Below, piece after piece: positions 31,793-42,400 of a DNA stretch of 64,000 nt. This stretch comes from Prostheceraeus crozeri (Eukaryota > Platyhelminthes > Polycladida > Euryleptidae). Made by a program: the position numbers and the translations under genes. The notes under the pieces were generated by a model that did no database searches, was not told the origin of the DNA, and saw only the letters and a list, made by a program, of their open reading frames with translations. The stretch covers positions 1-64,000 of the forward strand of contig CAJQUW010005287.1 of NCBI GenBank assembly GCA_907163375.1. The letters run 5' to 3'. How positions within the stretch are numbered: the first letter of the stretch is position 1; each line of letters starts with the position of its first letter.

Positions 31793-31890
31793 TAGCGAGC
31801 CTTCCACAGTGAGAATCATTCCATCGTTGAATCACACGAGTGACGGACGCACATTTTCTCTCTCTCTCTCTATTCTATTATCCAACTAAA

Positions 31891-32665
31891 ATGGTAAGTC
31901 GCTACTTCCCTCCCTCTCCTCCCTTGAACGTAAACTGAATACAATCTTTTTCATTTTCAGGCATCTACTCCATCTGCTGCACTAGTAGGACAAAATGGCG
32001 GTCAAACGTTACAAGGTTCGCTACGATCAGATCATCTACAACTGAGGCCAGTGGAAGAAACAACAAAGGTACATAATCCTACACCGCTACAGCGTAAATT
32101 TAAACAAGTCTTGCGTTATGACGATCATGGCGTAGTACTCCAAACGGGAATGCTCCCTTCCACGGATGTCAAGATAATGCACAATCAGTATGGGGACTAC
32201 ATACTGATCCCCGTGAGTCCGTACATTCACCACCAACTTGATATTATTGAGGAGTACGTGACATTAAATATGGACATTCCTACTCCTCTTGCTCAAGAGT
32301 GGAAGGCGAGAGATGACAAGGATACTCCCTATAGAAAGATTTGGGATGGTCATCAAATTTGCCTACCGGTATCACATTGGTGCACTTACTATAAGAAGGA
32401 GGGAGATCATTCAACATCCATCACATGCGACGAGCTCGGAGAAGGTACTTGGGATATCCTTTTCAAAGTGAATGGGCTATATTATGGTCGGCACAAGGAT
32501 AATAAAATAGCCTCGCTCTCCATGCATATGGAATCCATCCTATATATTCCAAAACCACCCAACGTGGATGACATAATTGATCAAATCCTTAACAGCAGTG
32601 GTACGAAGCGCAAGTCGGAGAAGAATGCTGCATCAAAACGCAAATCAAAGAAGGAGAATTACTAG
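31891..32665 (+). CDS. Spliced gene with intron after the ATG, 235 aa, unknown
   Basis: ATG at 31,891-31,893 is followed at once by GTAAGT. The intron (31,894-31,960) ends ttttcattttcag, and exon 2 continues GCA TCT ACT in frame to the stop at 32,665. The N-terminus is ASTPSAALVGQNGGQ, the middle is a beta-like region with IHHQLDIIEEYVTL and LPVSHWCTYYKK, and the C-terminus is a lysine-rich tail (KRKSEKN...KRKSKKEN) that looks like a nuclear signal. No enzyme motif is seen and I do not recognise the family. The good promoter, intron and open frame argue for a real gene, part of a compact cluster with the RING and exonuclease-like frames downstream. Confidence 0.65.
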
Positions 32666-32699
32666 TCCTTTCCTAACTCTACCCTATGACAATTCGCTT

Positions 32700-32825
32700 A
32701 TGTGCTTTGAGTGTCGTAGACGTGGTCTTATTAGATACATTTTACTTCTTCGTTGCCATCATATCATTTGTGTATTTTGTCGTGAAAAGCATCGATGTAA
32801 CTCTTCATTTTGTAATATGTTATAG
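32700..32825 (+). CDS. RING-like zinc-finger mini-protein, 41 aa
   Basis: From ATG 32,700 the frame encodes MCFEC, an 11-residue loop, then RCHHIICVFC, and a later CNSSFC. The spacing C-x2-C...C-x-H-x3-C-x2-C...C-x4-C is that of a RING-type cross-brace, shortened at the end. The reading frame is open upstream to 32,577, overlapping the end of the preceding gene in another phase, so it may be an exon of a longer product. RING domains usually recruit E2 ubiquitin-conjugating enzymes; whether this short one folds is uncertain. Confidence 0.5.
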   Translation: MCFECRRRGLIRYILLLRCHHIICVFCREKHRCNSSFCNML

Positions 32826-32859
32826 AACGTTTCCTTGGATGTGTAAATTTCCGTTTTAG

Positions 32860-33270
32860 GCTTCTATCATCATTTTTATGGATTGTGAGGGTGAACCTGT
32901 ACAGGAGCTCAGTGCTATTGCTATGAACAATTGGACATATCAGATTGTTAGTGTCTATCATCAACATGCCAATTGCGATCCCAATGTTGATCAATGGGCG
33001 AGAAAACACATTCATGGACTTAATCTGAAACATTTGCAAGACTATGGCTTTTCTTGTGAGAGTGCTCTTCTTATTGACTTTAAACGATGGTTAGCTGCTT
33101 TCAATGTTATACGCATCTTTTGTAATAATCCTGGTAAGGAGAGGAAAGTATTTCCCAATCTAATCATTGATGATATTTTGCTCCCGCCTTGGGATAGTAG
33201 AGTGAATCAACACTACCATGAAGTCACGAAACGTTTTAAGGATTTGTGCGTTCCTATTAGTAGTATATAG
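32860..33270 (+). CDS. DEDD-type exonuclease-like exon, interrupted by Polinton
   Basis: Directly after an acceptor-like ccgttttag the frame reads ASIIIFMDCEG, then PVQELSAIAM. A hydrophobic strand ending in D-x-E, followed by a helix with E, is the ExoI signature of DEDD (RNase-T/DnaQ-like) exonucleases. A possible ExoII region lies around LLIDFKRW and VIRIFCNNPG. The usual H-x4-D ExoIII segment is absent. The frame runs into the Polinton left terminus and stops there at a TAG within the repeat. Start choice is open: ATG 32,878 follows the strand, but splicing at 32,859 is more natural. Confidence 0.5.
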   Translation, partial: ASIIIFMDCEGEPVQELSAIAMNNWTYQIVSVYHQHANCDPNVDQWARKHIHGLNLKHLQDYGFSCESALLIDFKRWLAAFNVIRIFCNNPGKERKVFPNLIIDDILLPPWDSRVNQHYHEVTKRFKDLCVPISSI

Positions 33271-33814
33271 TGTGACATCCGGCGCGACGCTTCGCTTCGC
33301 TTTGCTTCGCTTCGCTTGCGCCGGATGTCACACTTTTGCGGGTTTTTTTCAAAAAATCAAAATTTCAAAAATTTCAAAAATTTAGGTAGACTTCAAATTT
33401 CACGTGGCCGAAGGCCGAAGGGCGAAAATTTGGGCGTTTTTAAAAATACCCAATTTTCAAATTTTTCAAAATCTCAAATTTGAGAATTACAATTTTCACC
33501 CCCAAAATCATGACCGTTCAAGGACACCGAAAATCATAAAAGTTAAGAATCACAAATTTGAGATTAAGATCATTTTTTTACTTTGAAAATCATGACCGTT
33601 CAAGGACACCGAAAAAATCATAAAAGTTAAGAATCTCAAAATTTGAGAATTACAATCGGGCGAAGCCCTAGAACCTTCGGTTCGATTTTCATTGCTTAAA
33701 TCATGACCGTTCAAGGACACCAAAAATCATAAAAGTTGAGAATTTCAAATTCATGAATTTTATCCATCTTTCAGGTTTTTAAAATATATCATGTGACTAA
33801 TAATATTTCTTTAA
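33259..33814 (+). repeat. Polinton left terminal inverted repeat
   Basis: Matches 50,300-50,855 in reverse complement almost base for base. The outer part holds a 16-bp inverted repeat (33,270-33,285 with 33,318-33,333) around a CTTCG pentamer run. The inner part has four copies of atcatgaccgttcaaggaca and two GC hairpins at 33,658-33,683. Confidence 0.95.
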
Positions 33815-34112
33815 GAATGTAACACAATCTCTCACAATGCCTGTTATTGTTACTGCTTTGCACTCAGATGTTCACTCAATTGTAGAGAACATCTGCTTCT
33901 CGCATTTATGAATAAAAGGCATTTCAGTGTAAAGAGCTGTGACCTCCAACTCAAACATTTGAAAGGAAACAATGTATGAAAGAACAAACAGCTGCTACAC
34001 CCACTTATTCATTTGTAAAGACGTGGCATATAATTACAGCATGTAGGAAGTAAGACTTCATTTACAATTCCATTAATCATAACTAGTGACTGTTTTCTTT
34101 CCTTATTGCAAA
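33815..34112. other. Subterminal non-coding stretch
   Basis: No gene seen before the first open frame. Confidence 0.4.
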
Positions 34113-34718
34113 ATGCCAAAACGTACTGCCGCAGAAGCTTTTTCGTTTTACATGCCGATTTTACTAAACTTAATTAAAGAAGAGCACAAGGAAACTGCGA
34201 ATAAATACTTTGAAGAGTGGAAGTTAGAAATTCAATCGAGAAAGAAGAACAAATTGGACTCTCAAAAACAAGTGGAGGATATTACAGTAAAAATAGAACA
34301 GTATCTTAACACTACTACAATTCCTCAGTTCAATGTTACAAAAGAACATTTCATTACCATCGAAGATAGTGCTACTATGATTTCAAAACTGATTGCAAGT
34401 GATAAAGTACACCATGGGTCGTTGCTGAGAAGTGCTGCTTATCAAGGTTATGGATTTAAAAGAATTCTGGAATTGAGTGACAATAAAAAAAACAGATTTG
34501 TGGCAAACTTGGAACTATTTAGAATTTCCTATAACGTAAGTTATTGTTATTTCTTGATGAACTTATCAGATCTAATTCTACCACACGTATTATTTTTAAA
34601 TTCATCAATGCCCATTAGTTTTGTTAGAAAACATTTTAAAGAAATCAAAATTTATATAGAAAAATTGAATCAACCGACAACTATAGAAGAAATGAGGTTT
34701 GGTTCCCAAGATGAATGA
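34113..34718 (+). CDS. Polinton unknown protein 1, 201 aa
   Basis: Starts MPKRTAAEAF at 34,113; an ATG nine codons upstream is weaker. It is lysine-rich and helical in the first 80 residues. A middle segment, FITIEDSATMISKLIASD, is followed by a region with several aromatic residues. There are no membrane segments and no enzyme motif. It lies just inside the left terminal repeat, a place often used by element-specific accessory genes. Not recognised. Confidence 0.6.
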   Translation: MPKRTAAEAFSFYMPILLNLIKEEHKETANKYFEEWKLEIQSRKKNKLDSQKQVEDITVKIEQYLNTTTIPQFNVTKEHFITIEDSATMISKLIASDKVHHGSLLRSAAYQGYGFKRILELSDNKKNRFVANLELFRISYNVSYCYFLMNLSDLILPHVLFLNSSMPISFVRKHFKEIKIYIEKLNQPTTIEEMRFGSQDE

Positions 34719-34789
34719 ACATTAACTGTGTTGTTTCACTTTTTAAGATATGTGCAATGTACATGCATATTTGATGTATACATATTTAT

Positions 34790-35345
34790 GAAGACTTATT
34801 TATAAGTAGTAACACATTTTGGATTATTTTGAAATGTAATTAAATTTCCTTTTGTTCTCCAGTCTACTACCATGAGACTGCTATTGTATAGATCTATATT
34901 TCAGTATGTAACATAATCTTTGATATTTAAGAATGATTCATGGAACTTAGTAGTAACGCATTTTGGATTATTTTGAAATGTAATTAAATTTCCTTTTGTT
35001 CTCCAGTCTCATGGTAGTAGACTGACATTGTACAATTGTATGATAAGATTGATTGTTGTATTATTATATTTGGTATTTAAGAATGATTCATGGAACTTAG
35101 TAGTATTGCATTTTGGATTATTTTGAAATGTAATTAAATTTTCTTTTGTTCTCCAGTCTCATGGTAGTAGACTGCTATTGTATAGATCTATATTTCAGTA
35201 TGTAACATAATGTTTGGTATTTAAGAATGATTCATGGAACTTAGTAGTATTGCATTTTGGATTATTTTGAAATGTAATTAAATTTCCTTTTGTTCTCCAG
35301 TCTACTGATAGTAGACTGACATTGTACAATTGTGTGATAAGATTA
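34790..35345. repeat. Four-copy tandem repeat with micro-inverting hairpin
   Basis: Copies of about 140-150 bases contain gcattttggattattttgaa and ccttttgttctc. Each has a CAGTCT...AGACTG hairpin (34,860, 35,004, 35,154, 35,298), whose nine-base loop is inverted in the first copy relative to the second and third. Confidence 0.85.
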
Positions 35346-35428
35346 ATTGTTGTATTATTATATTTGATGCAAAATACACTGCCGTTGTTTTCATTTTCCT
35401 GTACAAGAAGTAGACATTATTACAGTTA

Positions 35429-35625
35429 TTGGAATTTATTTCATTTAAAATGAATGATGAAAATCCGACAGTTATACTGAGTAATATAGGTGATATATTA
35501 CCTCAGGTTAATAACATGACTGAGTTCTTAGAAATATACGACAAACAAACAACTACGTATTTCGATTTAAATAGCATTTCAGAAGATTGTTTTCAAAATA
35601 TTTATTCAAAATATTTCTTTAAAAA
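35429..35625 (+). pseudogene. Protease N-terminus remnant (duplicate)
   Basis: Encodes MTEFLEIYDKQTTTYFDL, very like INEFLKLYGTQTTTNFDL at the start of the protease gene at the other end of the element (50,156). It then runs into unrelated codons and overlaps the next gene. It appears to be a truncated duplicate made when terminal segments were copied. Confidence 0.55.
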
Positions 35626-36306
35626 ATGGAAGAAACAAAAATGGAAGAAACCGCAAGAATATATCCTTCGTTATCATATGAACGTAGTTCTACTTTAATG
35701 GACATTGAAAAGATTAACATTGAAAAACACAAAGATAGAGTACGCTATATGAAAGATAAGGAATCTCAATTATTATTAAGATTAGAGCATTATAAAAAAT
35801 TAAGAAAGAGATGGACTAAAGTTAAGAATGTAACACAAGGAATTGGCATATTCTTAACAATAAGTTTAAGTGCTTTAACAATTGTTATATCTTCTGGTGT
35901 TTTAGTAATTCCAGTAGTTGCTACAGCTTTAACAGGTACGGGCGTTTTTGCAACTTCACTTGTTACAATGTTAGATAAATCTTTAATAACTAAGAAACGA
36001 AAATCATTAAAAACTAAGCATTTACATATTAAAGAAGTCTATGATAAACTACATTACTACTTTCAAAGAGTATGTGATGATAATGTTATTACGTTAGATG
36101 AGATTGAAAAATTTGATCAAATAGCTAATAAAGCTAATAAAACGCCATTTCATTTAAAGTCCGAAAAAGTTGATGATAAGAATAAACAGGATGGCAAAAT
36201 TTCTAGTGATGGCAAAATTTCTAATGAAGAAAATGACAAAATTTTTTTAGAAGAGCTAAAAACTTTAAGCGAAAATTTAAGCAAAACTTTATTAAACAAA
36301 ACTTAA
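35626..36306 (+). CDS. Polinton unknown protein 2, membrane-associated, 226 aa
   Basis: Start MEETKMEETARIYP at 35,626 in the context tttctttaaaaaATG. A charged helical region (about 25-70) leads to a long hydrophobic, Gly/Ala/Val/Thr-rich stretch (about 72-118), enough for two membrane passes. A basic patch (KKRKSLKTKH) and a soluble helical tail with a DGKIS repeat follow. It could be a membrane-active virion component, a class seen in Polintons, but I do not recognise it. Its first 25 codons are duplicated in reverse at 50,229-50,300. Confidence 0.7.
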   Translation: MEETKMEETARIYPSLSYERSSTLMDIEKINIEKHKDRVRYMKDKESQLLLRLEHYKKLRKRWTKVKNVTQGIGIFLTISLSALTIVISSGVLVIPVVATALTGTGVFATSLVTMLDKSLITKKRKSLKTKHLHIKEVYDKLHYYFQRVCDDNVITLDEIEKFDQIANKANKTPFHLKSEKVDDKNKQDGKISSDGKISNEENDKIFLEELKTLSENLSKTLLNKT

Positions 36307-36412
36307 AGCGAAAAGATGTCAAACAACAAAGCAATAAAAAAATAATTTGTTCAGTAAAATGTTTTTGCTGTATTCCAATGTTACCACAAAATTCAAATAT
36401 TATATTTTAAAA

Positions 36413-37234
36413 ATGGATAAAATTAGAGCTGATAATTTTAAAAGAATAAAACAATTAGAAGAGTTAATAAAACAAAGAAATATTATGAAAGAAAATCATC
36501 TTCAACAAAGAATGATAAAGGCTGGTATTCAATCTGATATGTTTGAAAAAATGCAGCAAACCGAGCAAGTAAAAACTGATTTTGAAAAAACTATGGAACC
36601 ATTTAAAACTCTTGAAAAAGAACTTACAAATAATGATAAACAAATTGATATAACAGATCCAGAGCACAAAACTATATTAGATGACTATGGATTACTAGAA
36701 TCAAACATTAATAAGAAATTACCAAAATCTATGCAATTTGAACATTCTATTTCATTTATAGATGGAAAAACAATACCTAGATTTTATCTCGGACAAAAAG
36801 AAATATTTCCACAACCTTTTCGAGGTATAATTTTTTCACCAGATAAATCTCCTTTTAATTTAGATAGAAATTTTGTTGATCTTTTAAGAGGAGCAGATTT
36901 AAATAATTATGCTGTAGAAGATCTCATAAAATATAAAGCTATGTTAGACAGAGTTGGTGCAGTAAAATCTCTTAGACGTTATAAACAATTAGAAAATTTA
37001 TTATCAACGGGAGTTAAAGTAGGGAAAGGTTTATCTGAAAAACAGAAAACTGAAACAACTGTATTTTTACCAGATGATCCACAAGAATTACTAAATAGAT
37101 TAAATATTTTAATATCTGCAATAAAAGAAGGACATAATTCTAGTTTCAATGAAATTCATGCTATATTGAAAAGACTGTTAGAAAAGAAGATTCTAAATGA
37201 AGAGGATTATAAAAGTATAACCGGACATCTCTGA
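36413..37234 (+). CDS. Polinton unknown protein 3, coiled coil, 273 aa
   Basis: Start chosen at MDKIRADNFKRI (36,413) because it has the attatattttaaaaATG context shared by its neighbours; the frame is open 22 codons upstream. Residues 1-90 are strongly helical and charged. A central part with FIDGKTIPRFYLG and PFNLDRNFVDLLRGAD follows, and a helical end. The stop codon lies in the loop of a perfect GGACATC-TCT-GATGTCC hairpin. Possibly a structural or minor virion protein; family not recognised. Confidence 0.7.
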   Translation: MDKIRADNFKRIKQLEELIKQRNIMKENHLQQRMIKAGIQSDMFEKMQQTEQVKTDFEKTMEPFKTLEKELTNNDKQIDITDPEHKTILDDYGLLESNINKKLPKSMQFEHSISFIDGKTIPRFYLGQKEIFPQPFRGIIFSPDKSPFNLDRNFVDLLRGADLNNYAVEDLIKYKAMLDRVGAVKSLRRYKQLENLLSTGVKVGKGLSEKQKTETTVFLPDDPQELLNRLNILISAIKEGHNSSFNEIHAILKRLLEKKILNEEDYKSITGHL

Positions 37235-37323
37235 TGTCCTCCAGGGCTTCGCCCGTAGCTGAAATATGTTGTTGTTTTTAATTTTTTATAAAAAAAATAT
37301 TTATTTAAAATTTTAACTAAAAA

Positions 37324-38112
37324 ATGTGTTCAGCAGATTTAGACAAAATTAATAATCATTTAGAAAAATTGACAGAGATTTTGGGTTCATCAAAATTTAG
37401 TACGACGTTAAAAATTATAACAACTACTTCATCACACACTTGTAATTTAGAACCCATTCTACATTTGGAACAAAATAAAAATTATCAAATTGCATTGACT
37501 AGTTTCTCTACATTTAACACTATTCAAAACGTTATCAAAGATGTGAATGATCAATTTAGATATTCTACTGATAAAGGCAAAACGTGGAAAATATTAACTT
37601 TTCTTCCTGGTTCTTACGAAGTTGAATCAATATCAAATGAAATTAAGAGACATTTAGGTATACCATTTAAAGATAAGAAACAATTACATTTTGCAGTTGA
37701 ACCGGCAGTTAATAAATTTTCTCTTACTTTAGACGAAAATCATCAAGTTGATTTTAATCATGATAGATCATTGTCAAAGCTATTAGGATTTAATAAACAA
37801 ACCTATAGTCAAGGTTATCATTTAGGTGAGAAGATTCCAAAAATAACTGAAATAAATTCAATTGTTGTACATTGTGACATTATTGAAGGAGGATATATAA
37901 ATGGTAAATTATCAAATTTAATATTCAGTTTTCCAGCTTTTACTGTACCCATTGGTTATAGATTAAATGTATTTCCACAAACATTAATATATTTTCCTAT
38001 TACAAGAAAAACTATTAACAACATTGGCATTAGAATCACTGATGAGAAAGGACAAGAAATAAATTTTGGAGGTGAAGAGATTATGATAGATCTTTTGGTT
38101 CGGGAGGTATAA
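37324..38112 (+). CDS. Penton-like minor capsid protein, 262 aa
   Basis: Start at 37,324 in ttaactaaaaaATG. After a helical N-terminus the protein is beta-rich: TFLPGSYEVESISNEIKRHL, then VNKFSLTLDENHQV, INSIVVHCDIIEGG, and an end with FGGEEIMIDLLVREV. Polinton and adintovirus penton proteins have this single-jelly-roll layout, with a conserved ITDEKGQEI-FGGEEI type ending. It would form the five-fold vertex of the capsid. It lies directly upstream of the ATPase, as in the decayed fragment at 19,912-20,890, showing that this gene order is stable across elements. Confidence 0.8.
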   Translation: MCSADLDKINNHLEKLTEILGSSKFSTTLKIITTTSSHTCNLEPILHLEQNKNYQIALTSFSTFNTIQNVIKDVNDQFRYSTDKGKTWKILTFLPGSYEVESISNEIKRHLGIPFKDKKQLHFAVEPAVNKFSLTLDENHQVDFNHDRSLSKLLGFNKQTYSQGYHLGEKIPKITEINSIVVHCDIIEGGYINGKLSNLIFSFPAFTVPIGYRLNVFPQTLIYFPITRKTINNIGIRITDEKGQEINFGGEEIMIDLLVREV

Positions 38113-38202
38113 ACTCCCACGCGAAGCTAGAGAAGTTTAATTTTCTTCTTCTTCTTTAAAAACAAAAAATAAAAAAATAAAAATAAAATTTTTTATTAAA
38201 AA

Positions 38203-38970
38203 ATGAGTGAAGTGCTACCATTAAATAAAAAAAAACTTAAATTTAATCATCATCCAAATTTATCTAATAAAGTTTTGTCAGTTATTTGTGGAAGATCAGG
38301 TTGTGGAAAAACATATCTATTATTTAAAATTTTAACGACTCCAAATTTTTTGGATTATAACAATCTTATAATTTATACAACAACGGCAGAACAACCCGTC
38401 TATCAATTTTTAAAATATGGATTTGAAAATAATCTTAAAAAAACAGCAATTGCTTCATTATTCAAAGAATATGAAAAATCTGAAGATGAAGAAGAAATAA
38501 GTTCGTGGTGTGAAGAAGCAACAAAAAATAGTCAGTTAGTAGAATCTAATAAAAATAACCATATAAAGATACAATTAATAGATGATAGTGGTAATATGCA
38601 AGATCCTAGTAAACTAGATAAAACAATGAAACATTGTGTAATTTTTGATGATTGTGTTAATGATAGAAATCAGTCAGTTCAGAGAAATTATTTCACAAGA
38701 GGTAGACATAATAACTGTAGTGTTTTTTATTTAACACAAAGTATGTATTCATTAGACGGAAGTGTTATTAGAAAGAATGCAAATATATTTATACTATTTG
38801 AAATAAATGCAAGAAACTTAAGTGATTTGTTAAGAGATTTATGTGTAAGAAATAAAGATGAATTTAAACAATCGTGTAATAATGCTTGGTCAAAAGATTA
38901 TGGATTTATCACAATTAATATTGATAAAAAAATTCATGATAGAGTTATCGAACAATTGTTCTCTGACTAG
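38203..38970 (+). CDS. FtsK/A32-type genome-packaging ATPase, 255 aa
   Basis: Start MSEVLPLNKKK at 38,203. Walker A is GRSGCGKT at about residues 29-36. Walker B is CVIFDDCV at about 145-152, followed by a sensor-like RGRHNNCSVFYLTQS. These are the marks of the A32-like packaging ATPases of Polintons and large DNA viruses, which drive DNA into the capsid. Length is normal for the family. A 5-prime context of ttttttattaaaaaATG matches neighbouring genes. Confidence 0.92.
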   Translation: MSEVLPLNKKKLKFNHHPNLSNKVLSVICGRSGCGKTYLLFKILTTPNFLDYNNLIIYTTTAEQPVYQFLKYGFENNLKKTAIASLFKEYEKSEDEEEISSWCEEATKNSQLVESNKNNHIKIQLIDDSGNMQDPSKLDKTMKHCVIFDDCVNDRNQSVQRNYFTRGRHNNCSVFYLTQSMYSLDGSVIRKNANIFILFEINARNLSDLLRDLCVRNKDEFKQSCNNAWSKDYGFITINIDKKIHDRVIEQLFSD

Positions 38971-39078
38971 GCTTCGTCTCGAGGGCTTCGCCCCGCCTGA
39001 AAGTCGATAGAAAATTTTCGCGGAGTGACCGAATAATTTTTTCTTATAAATTTTTTGTTAATAAAAATAAAAAAAAAT

Positions 39079-39384
39079 ATGTTGAATGCTTACAAGATAG
39101 AGCATGTACCAGTTTTAAAAGATTATCGCCATCCTACAAATCCTGTAAATTCGAAGAAAGAAGTTAGATTTTATTATCATCATAAATACGTAGCGCTCGT
39201 TACAGATTATAAAACAAAACATGGTATTAAACCGTGTGTTAAAACAAAAGACTTTCCACTTTGTTTAAGAAGTTTCCGAGTATTTTTGGCGTATAATAAT
39301 TTATGGTGGTTGGTTAAGAAAGAACATTTAACAGCACATGAATTAGAAACATTACATCAATTACATATTCCTGTGTATATGTAA
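39079..39384 (+). CDS. Polinton unknown protein 4, 101 aa
   Basis: Start MLNAYKIEH at 39,079, preferred over an ATG eight codons upstream that lies in a poly-A run. It has aromatic and basic residues throughout (EVRFYYHHKYVAL, RVFLAYNNLWWLVKKEH) and a short helical end. Two cysteines occur, but no zinc pattern. Not recognised. Hairpin repeats occur on both sides (38,983 and 39,390). Confidence 0.55.
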   Translation: MLNAYKIEHVPVLKDYRHPTNPVNSKKEVRFYYHHKYVALVTDYKTKHGIKPCVKTKDFPLCLRSFRVFLAYNNLWWLVKKEHLTAHELETLHQLHIPVYM

Positions 39385-39433
39385 AAACGGAACCGAGGTT
39401 CTATGTAAAAATTCATTTTTTCTTTTAAAAAAT

Positions 39434-42400
39434 ATGAATCGTGAAATGTCTCTCGGACAAACGTCTAGGATTGATGAATTAATCAAGAAACAAACTGCTG
39501 AGTTTGATGCGCAAATTAAACATAGTAAACGTAGTAAACGTATTAAAAAACAGAAACGTACTAGGCGTAGTATTAGACGTAATACTAAAAAACAGAAACG
39601 TGGAACAAAAGAAATATTAGAAACTCCTATTACTGATATCTTTTTTGATGATAGAATTAAGGATGAGCTTGGTGATGATTTATGTAATTTATTTAATCCA
39701 AATGAAATTAAATATGAAAATGTATCTTTTATTAATGTAGTAAATGATATGCGGAAACTTTTAGCAAATGGTAAAATTATTAATTTACTTGGAAAAGTTA
39801 TTAAAGATCAGGAAAATATAATTCAAAATTTTTACGTAACCTTCTATAATAAAAAATCATTTGAAACATGGTTTTCGAATCTGGATGAGAAATCCGATGC
39901 AAACGAATGGATTTTTACAGGTAATATTAAATATGAAGATTTTGGAATGAAGTTAGTACAAAGATCGCATAGAGGGGCAGGGATTAATATGAAATATAGA
40001 ATCAAAGAATATTTCGGTGAATATTGTTATATTCCTTCTGAAGATTTTTGTTTTATTAAATGTTATAATGTTTTACGAGGTTTTAATGAACAACAAGGAG
40101 AAATGATGAAAGAAATGTTTAATAATTTTTTATATAAAGAGAAAGCCACATCTAGAACAGGAGTAATGTCAAACTGCAAATTTTCTCAATTCAATAAATA
40201 TTTTGGAGAATGTGTTCAATATTATAGTCCTGCCAATCGTCATTTAAATCCTAGAGGAATTGAAACGTTTCATAATTATGTTTATTACAATTATTTTCAC
40301 GCAGGTTCAACAATTGGTCACTATTGTTTAATTAATAAATCTCATAAATTAAAAGCTATTAGAGAAATTGAAAATAATTTCAAACCCATATATAAAACAG
40401 TTACTGATGAAAATCTAACAACGCGTCCATATAAAATCATAACAAAGAAAAAAATTGACTATGGTTCAACATATATTTGGGATCTCGAAACTTTTCCCGA
40501 TCCTAACTGTTCAACAGATCATCCTATTCCTTACGCTGTAGGAGCTATTAATTTTAATAAATTTATATGTTGTTTACCGAAACAAAGATTGAAAGAATTA
40601 GAAACACGTTTGTTAAGTGATATGATTAAAATTAAACGATCAAAAGATGAAGATGAAATTAAAAAACTTAAAAAGCAGATTAATGAGTATAATAATTTAA
40701 CTGAATTAGAATTTAATAAACTTCAAAATTGTGTGAAAATATTTACGAGAACTGAGGATGATGAATGTTCGATCGGGGGAAACCCAGAGGACGTATGTCC
40801 GATCCATCAATTTTTTAAAACTCTTGGAAAATTTAATTATTCTAGAGTAACTTTAATAGCTCACAATTCATCAGGTTTTGATTCCTATTTTCCGATAAAA
40901 GCTAATTTTAAATTATCTAAACCGCCTCTTAAAACTTCAAGAGGAATATTGACTGCTTCATTACAAAATCCTTATACAACTGAATGTGTTAGTAGATATA
41001 TTCAAAAATCTCTTAGATTTAAAAACAATATGAAAAAAGATTCACCGTCAGGTAAATTAGCACTTCAAACTATTATAATGAAATGTAGTTATCAACATGT
41101 AAAAACAAGTCTTTCTAAATGGTGTGAGAATTTTAAAATTCCTACGAATGTGTGTAAATTAAATTATGAAATTGGAGACATAACACATGAAAATTATAAA
41201 GAAAAAGAAAATGAATGGAGACCATATTTAGTTAACGATATTCTTTCTTTAGCTTTTTGTATCTACAAATATAATAATGTTATGCGAGATTTAGTTGGTG
41301 AAGATATAACTACTAATTTAACATCCTCTGCTTTAACATTTAACGGTTGGATGAAAAGCGTACAAAATGACAATGTAAATATTCATTCTCATATAGATTT
41401 ATGGGCTAGAAATTATATTAGAAAATCTGTTAAAGGTGGAAGAGTTTCAGCAAATATAAGAAAATACATATCGCCATTTTGTAGCATCTTGTTACCAATA
41501 TTAAAACAGTATTTACCTGGTCGCTGCGCTGGGGGGACTTTGTCCCTTGGTCGCTGCGCTGGGGGGACTTTGTCCCTTGGTCGCTACGCTGGTGGGGCTT
41601 TGTCCCCTGGAAGTAATTTAATAGATTTAATGAAACAGTATCGAGATTTAGGAGATAAAACTGAAATTTGTAAGAAAATTTCAAATCAACTACTTGAACA
41701 AAAAAATGAATTTCTAATGGCTTTTGATGCAACATCTTTATATCCATCAGCTATGTATGATGAAAATTCAGAATACCCTAAAGCTGAATCAGCTAGAAAA
41801 TTTCGTCAAGAAGAAGAGCGGGAAATAGTATATAAATTTAATACTCAAACATTTAGACCTAAAACTGGAATATTCTCTGTTGTGTTTCAATATCCGAATG
41901 ATATGTTTTTCCAACCAGTTCCTATAAAAGATAAAGTTAAAAACCAAAATAATAATTCTCATGTAAAAGTAATCAGGTTTAGAAATGGTATATGTTATGA
42001 TGTATTAACTTCTGTAGACATACAAGAAATTGTTAGATGTGGGGGAAAAATCTTACATATTACTGATGGTATAATTTATGAAAAAAATTATCAAGTTTCA
42101 CCATTTCGAAATTATATTGAAAAACTTTTTAATTTGAGAAAAAGATATAAAACAGAAGGAAATACTGTAGGTGATGAGTTAATTAAATTATTGATGAATT
42201 CGCTATATGGCAAAACTGTGCAAAAAGATATAACCACTAAATATCATTTATGGAATGAGAATACATTGAGAAAAAATTTCACTCAAGAAGTAAAAGATTA
42301 TGAAAAATTAAATGATGAACAATATTTAGCGAAAGTAGAAATGGAAGATGATGAATTTCTCAAAACTAATATTGTAAAAGATGGGAAGACGTCATTCATG

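Noticed and set aside
32051-32665. GTG start for the spliced gene
   Set aside because: The frame is open upstream to an AG acceptor, and splicing to the ATG at 31,891 gives a better start.
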